A stretch of DNA of 64,000 bases from positions 13,150,001 through 13,214,000 of the forward strand of contig JAKCOZ010000014.1 in assembly GCA_022605955.1 (NCBI GenBank). The letters run 5' to 3'. Position 1 is the first letter of the stretch, and each line of letters begins with the position of its first letter. The notes under the pieces are model-generated. The model saw only the letters and a list, made by a program, of their open reading frames with translations, ran no database searches and had not been told where the DNA came from. The translations under genes were made by a program, and so were the position numbers. Of the stretch, positions 1-13,000 are shown in pieces. This stretch comes from Rallus limicola. Lineage: Eukaryota > Chordata > Aves > Gruiformes > Rallidae.

Positions 1-965
1 TAACAGAAACACAGCTGCTTAGTGTCACTTGGGAGTTACTTTCTATCGCATTCTGCTGAAATCTAAGTCTTAGTGAGCAAAAATTAAAGTCCTTACAGTT
101 GTATGAGATAACTGTACTGAGTGTATGCTCCAATTTATTAGACTCCATGTCGGTTTCATATACCCTCTAGGAAGATTTTTATTTGTCTCATCCTTAAGCT
201 GATTTAACTGAAGTGCTATAAAACCACGTTGCAGAGGAAAGTTACCTGCTGCACCAAATCTGCACTCCAACCCTAATCTAGAAGAACTCCGATGAAAAAG
301 ATGACACCACAATTAATGTTTTTTGTTTAAATGCCTTCCCTTGCTGGCCCAGCATGTCTACCAGGATTAGATATCTGAGTAACTATGTAGCCATGTTAAT
401 GTGGAGTTATGTCAGTACAAAGACCAGGTGAGAGGAAAGATTCACCTGTGCAAGGACCTCCTCACACTTGCCCACAGAAGGGCAACTGGAGCAACAGCGG
501 TTAATCCCAGTGAATCCCAGATTGCTACTTTCCTACAGCTTAAAGAGACAGCAACACTATTTCACAGAGGCTGGAGAAGAGCAACCAGATAGATAATTAA
601 TGACTACTGAAAGCTTTTAGCCTAAATTGAAAATCTACTTTGAGTTTAAATCAAGACCAAAGCACTAAAAAGAAGACTCAATCCTAGGAAGCCTGAAGAA
701 GCAGAGGAGAGATAATCACAAGAAAAATACTCACTTTTCTTTACACTATCTGAGGTGTCAGAAACAAAGTAGATCAGAAGAGAGCAGGAGAAACTGAGTC
801 ACTATGTAACTTTTAGTTCCCAATGCATTTGTAATTCCTGGTTTTGTTCTGGTAGGTTTTCTCTCCCTTTCAGTAGGATTTTTTTTACTGCACTTTAAAA
901 TCATTTTTTAAAATGTCAGGAAGTGTTTGAAGTTTTCAATGTGCAATGATAATAAGGGGAGTTAC
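1..965 (-). other. NEK10 intron, left edge
   Basis: AT-rich intronic sequence following the donor at 965-964. I examined both strands for the next NEK10 exon and found none; open frames at 70-312 and 401-592 resemble nothing known. Confidence 0.6.
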
Positions 966-1043
966 CTGTAATAAATTAGCTTTTTCACCACTCCTTCCTT
1001 TCTTTGGTAAAATCAGTTTTGCTATTGTATATATTCCATTTGC
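966..1043 (-). CDS. NEK10: NEK10 coding exon 14, last one in window (residues 412-437)
   Basis: 78 nt, acceptor CTGTTTCCAG, donor GTAACT. Encodes [20 protein letters not shown] then KANLLQ, against human [20 protein letters not shown]. No further NEK10 exon is seen at 1-965; the next exon (human CYAFRALRFLF) is expected left of the window. Confidence 0.92.
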
Positions 1044-4000
1044 CTGGAAACAGAGAAAGGTCAATAATAATGGCACTCCTTTGCAGAGAAGCCACAAATA
1101 AAAAGCAAATTACTTCAGGAAAATCAGAAGCTAATACCAGTTGTCAAGTTCTCAGTGTTCTTCTGCACACCTAAACTATGTGCTCAAATGACTTAACTGT
1201 ACGTAAGAATGTTACATTTAAACTGACACTGCAAAGAGCTTTTGAACAGATAATGAAGCAACATTTATGTCTCTAGAGGTGATGGCAATTGCAGCAACAG
1301 ATCTCCTCTCACCATATGGATATTTTGAACTGTCAGGAATCAAAAATCTAGTCACAATGAATATCAACTTGTGGTGGTTTAGTCCTGGCTAAAGGCCAGA
1401 TGCCCACCAAAATCAGTCTATTGCTCCCCTTTTTAGTTGGACAGGGAAGAAAAACATATTAAGCGGCTCAAGAGGCACACTCGCTAATGACATGGGCAAA
1501 ACAGACTCCACACAGAGCGCTGAAGAGAAAGTGATCTAATTTATTACACTACACTAAAGAGAAAACAGTGAAAAGGAACCAGAGTCAGGAGTGCAACCAA
1601 CAACCTTGAAACAAATGCAACCAGGTAAACACCTTCCCCCCACCCCTCCATTCTAAAGCAGACTTCCTTTTAGCTATGATTTTGCTCCCTTCTTCCCCTC
1701 CTGCTCGCAGCATGGGGTGGGGGGAGGGGGGGCAGGGACTAGGAGATGGGGGCTTCGGTCAGTCCCTTGCAAGATGGTTTCCTTCTCGGTCGGGATGGGG
1801 GCATCCATTCCACACAGCCTCCCCCTGCTGCACCGTAGGATCTCACCCACAAGAGCCAGTCCTCCACGAACTTTCTCCAAGGCAAATCTCTTCCCACTGG
1901 GCTTCATCTCTGCTATGGCAGGCAGCAACAAATCACAGTGTCTCTCAGTCCCAGTCCTCCACGGGGCTATGATGCCTCCTCCGGCAAACCTGTTTCTCTC
2001 ATCTCTAAGTTGCAAGTGCTGGCAGGGGCTCATCCCAACGTAAGTCATGGAATCTTCTTTTATGTCTTCACCTGTTCCATTCAGCCTGGAGCGTCTCCAC
2101 CTGCTGCAGGTGGCATCCCCACCTTCTCCCAAGGTTTCTTCACAGGCAGCAGGGGCATCTCTCTCTCGGGCACCTGGGGCACCTCCTCCCTCAGCCTTCC
2201 CGGCCTTTTCTGTCTGCCAACTCATTACATTTATACAGTTTGTTGCTGCTTCAACACACCTCACTCAGTACATGCAAATATCTTAAACTGTCCCTCCCAA
2301 GCCCCGCCCCCCCCCCACACTCCCCATCCCGCCGGCGTCAGGCAGTGGGAGCACCTCCCCTATTCTTTTCTTTTATCACCTCCATCTCAGGGACAAGTTG
2401 TTTCTCCAGAAGTATCACGATGCCTTTAATGCGCCAGCATTGCGGTCTTTTGGCACTCCGTTCTCTGGTGGCAAAATGCACCTACTTCTGAGTCTTTTTC
2501 TCCTATATGTGATTCTCAGAGGCGCTATCAGAATGCAGGCTGGCAGAGGATTCCAGCAGCCATTTTCTGAAGCCCCTGACCCCTCTCAGCACCCAACTAT
2601 GCACAACTGCAACACAACTGGAGCAAAATCATAGGGGCTAGCCTGAGGAACAGGTCTGTGCCTTCAGTGGCATTTTGTGAAAACCATACCATATTTCAGC
2701 TTCCATTTTCATGTGACTATACTGGTGTCCTCCACTAACATATCCATCGTGCTGGTTTGATGGATGGGCACTGGTAGATTTGTTACAGCACAACACCCAG
2801 TTACTTGACAAGGTCCCTCCTGGCGACTACTCTTCTTTCTAGTAGACTTAAAGGAGATATGTGTCAGCTCCGCAGAGGTTCTGCTGCGGTTCCTGACATG
2901 TTTTCTTAAACCACTCATGGAGGCAGAGCTGAGCTGAAGCTTTACATTGTGCAGTAGAGTTGTAAACACATTCTGGCCTGCTACCAGAAATGCTGCAGAC
3001 TGTAAGTTGAGACAATGACATAGCGTGGACAGGTAGAGGGCACCTATGGTAGAAGCAAATGGTTCTTAAGTGCCTGACCCAAGAGCTCTCTGCCATATGA
3101 ATGAGATAAACCTTTAAAGGTCACTTAGCTTGACTTTCTCAGCACATACTGAAAGAGCTGCAAATCTTCTTTCTCCATCTGTTTTTAACCCAAGTTCCTT
3201 CATCTTGTGCATTATGCAAGTCTGAGTTACATCAGCACAGAGAAATTTAAATGAAAGAGGGTGCTGTAGGGTGGAACTCCAGTTGAAATGAACATGCTTG
3301 AAGCCTAGTCCTGATATGAAAGGGGGACATTGGCTGGTGTTTTCACAAAGGAAGAGGTCTTTGTCTTTTAAACAGGATGAGGGAACAAGTAATATTTGAT
3401 ACACCTTTTCCCAGCCTGCCCATCATCCCATCAATTTTTAAGCAATTTACTGACACTGCAGTTATCAAGCAATTATAAAGCAATGAGGATAAACATTAAA
3501 ATCAGGCTTTTACTTCCCAAGTCCTCCAGGAGTTGCAGTTTTTAAAATACATCCAATTTAAATAAATGATGGTGAAAGCAGCCTAAAATGTATGCAATTA
3601 GATTGTTCAGAAAAATGTTGTCTAAATCAATATGGTTTATGGACTGTTTTAGTGCTTAAGACACATAGAAAATATTTTTTCCTAGAATTACATCCATACC
3701 TTTCCTCTTAATCAATAGTTTTGAAACATTTAGAGTATAAGAGCTGGCTACAGCTTTTAGCTGGCATAATGTTCTAAGTATTTATGTCTTGGACTACATC
3801 TGGAATACCTGAGAGGGATTTTAAGAATGGTTTTCAAAATCATAGGTTCTAGTTCATTTAAATATTACATCTTAAAATGCAGTGCAGAAACACAATCCTG
3901 GGGATGGAGTGCCAGGAAGTTGTCTCAGAAATACCGAATTCCGAGGAAAAGAGAAACTCTGAAGAAACAATGCACCAATATTAAGCTACTCAGTTTGTTT

Positions 4001-7000
4001 TGACAAACAATTAAATTCAGAATTTATGTTTCTCAGTTAATTTCATGTGTCTATGTATAAATATAGGAAGAAACAGAGATACTAAAGTTAAATAAAGCCA
4101 TATTTTCCAATCTCTTTCAAATGCATTTTGTTTAATTAAATGATGGTGACAAATAGGGAACAAGTAAGTCAAATTGCAATCTGTAATACCTTACTTAACT
4201 GAATAAAGTCTTCCTACCTGTACTACCTGGTAAGCATTAGTCTCATTGAGCACCAGTTCAGTAATTGCAGCACAACAAGCTAGAATAAAAATTCAGATAT
4301 AGCATTTAGGGGCAGATTCATAAAGATAGTCAGATAGCATTGTGGGTTAACCTTAGCTAAAGGCCAAATGCTCACTCAGCTGCTCATTCACTCTTCCTTC
4401 TTATCAGGAGAGAGGGAGAAAATAGATGGAAAAGTTCATGGATCAAGATAAAGACAGGGAGGTTGCTTACCAGTTAATCATCACAGGCAAAACAGACACC
4501 TTCCCTCCACACCAGCCTCTTTTGTTCCCCCCAGACTCATTTTAACTCCTTCACTCCCAACTCTTCTACCCTCTTCCCCAGCAGCACTGGGGAGGTGGTG
4601 GATGAGGATTACAGTCAATACCTAACAGTTCCATTCTGCTGCTCCTTTACCCTCACACTTTTTCCCTGGTCCAGTTTGGGTCCTCTCTTCATAATGCAGC
4701 ATGAATGCCTCCAACCAAGGTCACTCCCATAGGCTGCAAGGGAATTCTCCAACCTCCGTGTTTGCACTGCTGTTTCTCACCCCTGTATTTATTTGTTTTT
4801 CTCCTTATGTTCTCACCCAAATTTTTTGCCCTTTCTTATCTACATTTTCACAGATGCACCACCAGCTTCACTGATGGGCTTAGCTTTGGCAAGCTGGGGC
4901 TGTTGTGAAGCCAGATGGAACCAGCTGTTTCCAGCACAGAGCAATCCCTTACCTCTTTCCAGAGAAGTCACCTCCACAGCCCCCCTGCTAACAAAACCTT
5001 GCCACGTCCACCCAATACAGAAGACTGAAGATATAACCAAGTACAAAGTAAGAACTAAAAAAGGACTCTACGAGTTCAGTGCTTACTCTTTCTCAGGAGC
5101 CCTTAAGGAAGGGAAAAGTAGCCCAGAAATAGGCTCCACACTGGCAATATTTTTGGTACTGCAAGTTATTTCACAATACTGGCTCTTCAGAGGGAACATT
5201 CATGATAAAATATTAAACAAATACTTCCATATTACGTTACAGCTTTCAGAAAGATACTGCAAAGGCTTATGTAACCCTACTAAGGGTATATTACACTGCC
5301 CTTCTATAGTCACCAGAATAAGGCATGATCCTCCAGAAGGCATTGCAGAATGGATAGCTGACATGCTACTGAGAAATATCCTTTAAAAGGGATTCTCTCC
5401 ATAACTACTTAGGAATCATCACCTGACTGGTAGTCTTTAAAAGGCCACTTTGAAAGAATTACCATAATCAATTAATGATTGATCTACCATAGTACATTTG
5501 AAAAGGGGGAAAAATGCAATCATAAAAAAGTAATCTCATGCTAAACACACACACATACATAGACACAGACAAACCTATATAAATATACTGTCATTATGCT
5601 TTTACAGGTGGAAGAAATATGTATGATTTCCATATACTTAATACATTATACTTTTTTTTCTAAATAAAGTGTGCTTTTTGAAGGTATGTGCTGGTATTGC
5701 ATGTTTAGAAATAAACACATCTGACTTGGTGCCCCCACTCCTAAAAGCAGGTACAAATGTTTACAGTTTCAGTTTTGAAATATTTTTAATCCCTTGGCAC
5801 AAGTGTAAACATACAACAGAGGATTAGGCCTTATAAACCCACCTGCTTGAAGTGAGAAAGTGTTTTCTTGCATCTCATCAGGGCTCAAGTCATCTGACAC
5901 ATGAAGATGTTGGATTCTCCCTGCTGCGTTTGCACTAGATAAGCTGCCAACTGAAGAGCGATCAGAAACAAGATTTCTTCCCCTGGAAAAAGGGGGAACA
6001 AAAGTCAAATTACAGTGCAATACAATGGCTTAATATATCTTTCTTAACCATTTCTAAGTTCTGAAAAGTTTTATTTTCTCATTAAATTAGCTAATGCACT
6101 TTGAAAAAGCAAACAAGCCTTATAACAGAAAATTCCCTTATGTTCATCAATTATATTCACAATTCTAGCTCATTAAATAGTCTCCTGATTTATAGGAAAA
6201 GTAAGCACACAGTATTGACTTTTATAATCTAGTCATTATTTAGTTGATGGACTAAAAATATGAAAAAAATTACATGCATAGCTGAAAAAAATACTGTCTA
6301 TTCATTATGTTCTAAATAGCCTTTTAATTTCTGCAGACGTCACATAGAGCTGAATAAAACAAAGATGCTATTTAACAAAACAGGGCTTGGTCAAATATAT
6401 CTTAAAATATGAAACATTCTCATATAATTGCCAGAGTGTTGAGGTCTGAAAGCCTACCCCTGTAATATATGAAGCAGCTGCTTGATTCCACCCCAAATTC
6501 GGATTTCCACACTAGTCTCAGGGTCTTCACAAACTTGAACCAGAATCCAAACTATACTCCAGAGAAGTTTAATATGATCAGAATGAAGTAAACTGAGCAA
6601 GACTGGAACTCCTTCATACAATTTGACTTGCTCTTTGACTTGCGACTCTGCACAAAGGAGACGTAGTAACTCTGCTGTGAGTCTAAAAAAATAAAATCAG
6701 CACAAAATTTTAACAATTATTTCATCATTACTTTGTACTGTCAGTTCATGAAGGGGGGAAAAAACACAGCAAATGTTTAGGAGCAAACAGAGACCTCATA
6801 TTAAAAAGACAATTTTAAGAAAACTCCTTAAAGTCACTGTAATCTGGTTAAAGTCACTGTATAAAAAAGAAAAAGAAGGCAGTCCACATTTTCCCAAGGG
6901 ATGAAATAATATTTTCATTGAGTATGACTGTCAAAATAGGCAGTCAAGCATACACAGCCAGAATAGAGGTAGCCAGGTAGACTGCAGCAGTCCATGGTAC

Positions 7001-10000
7001 CACCATCTTGGTACTGACATTAGCACTGACTACATGAATTTGTAAAGTCCATCTGTGGAATCAGAACTCCATAAAAAAATACAATTCATCTCCAGTATGG
7101 TTTGAATACTATGCTTACAAATGGGATTCAATATATCATTTACAAAGTTTATACAAGATTTTCATCAACTTCACTCCAATTATTTTCATCAACTTCACTC
7201 CAATTAAGGAGGACTTCTCATAGGAAATATGGTTAGGGATTTCCACTTCCACTTGAAGCAAAAAAACTGCATCTACATTTGATGAAATATACTGATTCAG
7301 ATTCATATCTGAATTTAAAATTATTCCTAATTAGCATTGAAGTCCATCAGCTTCTTGCCTACAATCAAAATCCAGGTTTTGTAACAATCTTTTAGGTTGC
7401 ATATAATCTCAATAATTTAAACCCCAGAATCTAAATAAAATCTTCTGGCATATTCAATTTCTATAAAGAAACACTTCAGCTGTATATGAAATAATTTACA
7501 TATGTGAAATAATTAAGCATAAAATCTTAAAATATCTTCAGAATTCTAAATGCATTAGGATAAGTGACATCAAGTTCAAGAGTCTTCAGGCTCTTTAGTT
7601 CATACTATACTCAACTAGCAGGCTTAGCTGAAAGAACATTTAAAGAACTGAAGGAATCTTTATGATTTTCTGACTGAAGGGACAGGGGGTCTGACTCAGC
7701 CTCTGGCATAAACTGTAATAGCTGTATTTCTTGCAAATTTTTGTACTAGTTTACTTTGGGCATCCCAGGAACTGTCAGAGTTCAGTGTGCTTTCATCTAA
7801 TCACTCAGGTCTGCCAGGAGAAAACAGAGATGCACCATGAAAAGCGATTGCTATCACTTTATGATAACATTGCCCTGTAGGCCATCAGTGGAGAGAGAGG
7901 AGACCGCTTATAACAAAACTAGCACAAAAATTTTTGCTATATGGAATATCTGACTGAAAAAACATAGGTATCCGAACTTTACAGAGTATATTAAAGTGGC
8001 ACATTATCTAATTCATCCAAACAAACATGTCCCTAAATGAAAAAGTCAAAATATATTTTAACACAATTAATCTACAAGCAAAGTCTCACCTTTTAGAAAG
8101 CAAATCGTATTCATGTAATATCACCAGCAAGTTCTCAACAATGGTGAGCTCACTTATCTTCTCCCTACATTCTGGGCTACAAATTGATTATTTCTGGCAT
8201 TTAAAATCAATTAAATTGTATACAAAAACCCACATTGCTCTTTAGCTTCCCTCCTTATACATTTGACCAATTATTTTTTTCTTCAAGTGTTAAGAGTATC
8301 ATACAGCTTACACAAATATTTAAAGCCATAGAATTACGCTGGGTCAAGAGTGACACTGCAACAATTCCCAATTTTCCCAGTACAAAAAAGTAAGTATGAA
8401 CATATAAGACACAAGTGTTCTTCATTTGTTTTACACTAAAAATTAAGCAAAGTAAGTACATTTTTAGAACACAATTTATATTAATATCTGTAATAGACTC
8501 CAAACACTTTCTTGCCCAGTCCAAGTGAGTTCTGTGAAGATAGTTAAAAGGAAATTGAAAATGTATGTAGAACATCATTTAAGTTAATACTGATGTTAAA
8601 AAAAAGAAGAAAAAAAACCCTGAAATCGAATGAAAGAAATTTGGGAAAAGAGAAAATCCAGAGAAAGCTTAGTGGATGAACTACTACTGATCTAGAGGAA
8701 TTGTATCTATTTTCTTCAGTTCTATAATCTTCCCTATAATTTTTCATTTAAAAGATAGAAACTTTATATAGCTCTGGAAGTCAGAAGAACAATAATGTAG
8801 AAGCAACAGCTTTCCTTCTATAAAACTATTAAGGTTGCTTTTCCTTTTTTCCCCTCCACACCAGGAAAAAGAAGTGTTCTCTATTTAAAACAGCCATTAC
8901 TGAAGAGAGGATACATACGCATGGATTTGAGCATATGCATTAATTATTTACTACAGTCAACAATATTCTTGCTGGTTATTACGAGGCATTGTTACATTAA
9001 ACTCAGCACAAAAGACTTTTATCTGAGGAAGCCAGTAAGAATTCCAGAATCCTGCACAGGAATTTCAAAGAGAGATTTTTACAACTCCAATCTTGCAGTT
9101 CTCCACACGACCAAGAAGTCTGCTGCCAAGACCAAAGTTTCTATTGCTTCAGTATAAAATTAAATACATTTCATAGACCTCCACAGAACAAGGCCTCATT
9201 TTAGAAAAAAATATAGATTTTTTTTTTTCAATCATAACCAGCAATTTTAACATTGTATCAACAGATAACATTAAAATGCTTATCATGAACTACAGATGAA
9301 CCTACCTTTCTGCTAGGCTCGTCAGAGCAAGGAGGGCCCCCAAAAGCACATTGCTGTCTCTGGCAGATAACAAATTTACTAACGTCTGGAAAATGAAACA
9401 TGATAAATGTAGATTTGAAATATATTTTATGTATAATTAAATATACATTTAAAGTCTTAGTCCACACATGGTCTTTGCACAAGCAAGGATGCTTCTGGTC
9501 AAACTGCAATTAGCATCTCTTTTGACTGCTAAATCATCAGTCTAATATAATATAAAAATCTGTTCCTGTGTAAAATGCTTCAGAACTCTAAATCAAGGCT
9601 TTGCGAAGGAAAAAGTTAATTTTCAGCTTATATTTAAACAACACAGTATGTATTTTAAAGGTTTGCATATATTCTGTTGATGATTTATATCAAAGTAATC
9701 TTTGTATTTGTGAAAATTCTCTAAAAATATGTTCTCCAATACTATCTGATCACAATTTCCAGTGTTTTACTGCAGCACAGCAGAATCACAAAACACCAGT
9801 TACACTGATCTGGGTCTCTAATGTTTCTCAGTTTGGTCACAAATCAGCAATGGTTAAGTACAGATCCTTAGACTGATGGTAATATATAGCAAGGGATATC
9901 TAGGTTGACACTGTTCTATTTAGACACAGAACACACTGTAAATGAAAAATCATAACAAATTCATATTAAAAACATAAATAAAAATATACTTATATTTTAA

Positions 10001-13000
10001 AATATATAAAAGAGCAACATGTAGCTTCAGACAGAGTAAACATAAGTACTATTTTTTGTATGAATTAGTTTAGTCCAAACATTTAAAACCTTTATCTCAA
10101 GAGATATGCATGTCCAATTAAGTTACATACAGAAAAATAATTTTTATTATATTACTAATACATCCACAAAACACACAACTAAGATTATCTTACCTTACCA
10201 ACCTGACAAGGTAAGGGATTTACTCCCACCTAGATCAAATCTGAAAAGCATAAGTCATTCACTTAAGTAGCTAATTGGTTATAATTAGTAATTTCATAAA
10301 GCACTTACTTTATGTGCTCCACTTGCTATGACCCATTCTCTTTGATCTTTAACAGCAGCAAGTTTTTGGAAAATGTCTATGGAACAAAGGAAGTCACGTA
10401 AATTGAAGCTTTACCACCACTTACTATTTTTCATTTTATTAATCAGATGATAAAGCAAAATACTGGGTAAGTTCTTTGAACCATTACTCTTCTTTGAACA
10501 TTTTACTCTATTATTTCAAGAAGAGGTATCCATTTCCTTAGAAAACATTATTTATGTACAAAAATAAGATATGCTTCTCCACTGAAATTTCAGTTCTTAT
10601 TTGTGTGATGATGCCTGCAATGAATCTAGGAATATCTAACATAACACACTCAAGTTACATCCTTGTAATTTCCATTAGCAGCTAGAGCACTTACATGTCA
10701 TGTTGACCAACTTGTCTACGTTATGGTGCTCTTCTCCATAATCAAGGTAGCCGTTTGCTACTGTCTTCATATACTACAAGTAGAGGGGGAAAAATAAAGG
10801 AAATCATTAAAAATGAAGTTTTAATTCATAAGCCTAGACTGTTATGCATAGAAATAGCCTGTAGATGGTGCATCTGTTTCATGAAAAAGGTACATCTGCA
10901 GTATCCTGCATACTTCTGCTGTATAACTTGTCGGGGAAAAGGAGACGTTGGAAGTGTAAGAATTCAAAAAGCAACTGTAAAATTCCCCAAGAGGAAAATC
11001 CACCAAAGATTATCAAGTACAACGACCCAACAGGTAGGGCCAAAATTCCCATCTTTGCAAGCTGCTAGAGGTTGATATTTTTTTTTGCAGTTACCACTTC
11101 ATGCTCCCAAACTTTTCCCTCACTATCTACTGTTGGCTACTGTTTGGAACTGACAGATGGACCTTCAATCCACACAGCTGACAGGCTCAAGCTCTATAAA
11201 ACTTACACAGCTGCAGGGGGGAAACTGTTTTTCTTTTTTCTTTCTTGGACATAGTTAACTGGTGGAAAACAGTGGTCAACCCTAGTAACTACCTGGTCAA
11301 ACATATTTTACCAGGAAATTAGAAGTGTGATGAGGATGCTTGTTAGTACCTAAAATAATATGATTCTCAGCATCACTTATATATTGGTCTTACATATGGT
11401 GGCATTTTGAAATTTCCAGAATGCTGTGTAGGGAAACTATAACAGTTTCAAGCACATGGTATAGAGAGGCTAGAACTACGGTAGTAGCACATAATTTAGG
11501 GGGGGAAAAAGATGACATAAGGAGGACACTACTATGCAAAATAAAATCAGTAATGATAATTTTATTAGTATTTTCTACAGAAACTCCCCAAAACACTTTA
11601 AAACAATAACAATTTTTTTGAGAAACTGTCCCCACTCGCCAAACAAAACGATTTTAGTGCTGCATAATATAGTCGAATGGAGGACTTTGACTTGTGATTT
11701 GGCAAGAAATTCTGATGCACAATTCACCTTGAAATTACTGCCACCCTCAAAATTTGTGGGGGATTTTTGAAAGTCTTAGCAATAACTTTTTCCAAACTGC
11801 ATTTCAAAGTGCTAGGAAACTATCTGACAATTTTATCTTGCTGCAAAGGACACAAAACAGAAAAGGTTCCCAGAAGTTCAGAAATCATAAAAATTGTATA
11901 TCTCATGAATTTTTAAATTTTCTATGCCAGCAACACATGCACAGTAAAAATTATTAATTATACAAGTTGGAAAAGAGCTCTGAGGAGAAGGACCTGGGGG
12001 TCCTGGTTGATGACAGGTTGGCTATGAGCAAGCAGTGTGCCCTGGTGGCCAAGAAAGCCAATGGGATCCTGGGGTGCATCAGGAAGAGTGTGTCCAGCAG
12101 GTCGAAGGAGGTGATCCTCCCCCTCTACTCTGCGTTGGTCAGGCCCCACCTGGAGTACTGTGTCCAGTTCTGGTCCCCCTGGTATAAAAAAGACAGGGAC
12201 CTTCTGGAGAGAGTCCAGAGAAGGGCGACAAAGTTGATTAGGGGCCTGGAACATCTACCCTACGAGGAAAGGCTGAGTGAGCTGGGGCTGTTCAGCCTGG
12301 AAAAAAGAAGACTTAGGGGGGACCTAATTAATGTCTATAAATATCTTAGACATGGGTTGCAGGGGGAATTGGACAGCCCCTTTTCAGTGGTCTGTGGGGA
12401 CAGGACTAGGGGCAATGGCTTTAAGCTAGAGCATAGGAAGTTCCGCACCAACATGCGGAAGAACTTTTTCACAGTGAGGGTGACGGAGCAGTGGAATAGG
12501 CTGCCCAGGGAGGTGGTGGAGTCTCCTTCTCTGGAGATATTCAAGTCTCGTCTGGACGCCTATCTATGTAGTATGAGATAGGGAGCCTGCTTTGGCAGGG
12601 GGGTTGGACCCGATGATCTCTTGAGGTCCCTTCCAACCCCTAAGATTCTGTGATTCTGTGATTCTGTGATTTGTGCCAACAAGGACTCCACTTGCTCATG
12701 TTGCCAACATTCCAGCAGGCCAGTGCACTTTGCAAGCTCCTCAAAAAAGCACAGCCAAGCATTAATGATATGTGACACTGGAAAACACCGAGCAGTTTCT
12801 GCAGGAACCCTATCCATTAGAAACCAATATTCTTTAACTCTTGCAACTTTAGGGACGTTTCAAACAGGTGATTGCCAGATCAAAGGTCTCATAGCATACT
12901 ATTGGTTCTTTGAAATACAGGTGGGTCCACAAACATTAATGAGGGATGACTGCATTTTAGAAAGATACATTTGTTATAAAAATTCTGATTTTTTTCTTGA

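Larger units (their letters stand above)
5983..9305 (-). other. NEK10 introns between coding exons 9 and 12
   Basis: Three introns (5983-6457, 6683-8089, 8177-9305) around the exons at 6458-6682 and 8090-8176. AT-rich. The only structure noted is the 24-bp tandem duplication at 7158-7205. Confidence 0.6.

Noticed and set aside
1..965. Next NEK10 exon (start of the segment before the kinase domain)
   Set aside because: No frame matching the expected CYAFRALRFLF-type sequence on the minus strand; it must be further left.
1674..2264. 196-codon minus-strand open frame and several overlapping plus-strand frames as a novel gene
   Set aside because: They sit wholly in the GC/CT-rich LTR-like block, overlap one another on both strands and show no domain; GC-rich sequence lacks stops by chance.
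4793..5386. 197-codon plus-strand frame
   Set aside because: Crosses the end of an LTR into unique intron; composition not protein-like.
11967..12581. 204-codon frame as a host gene
   Set aside because: Sequence is CR1 reverse transcriptase with the CR1 3' tail directly after it.
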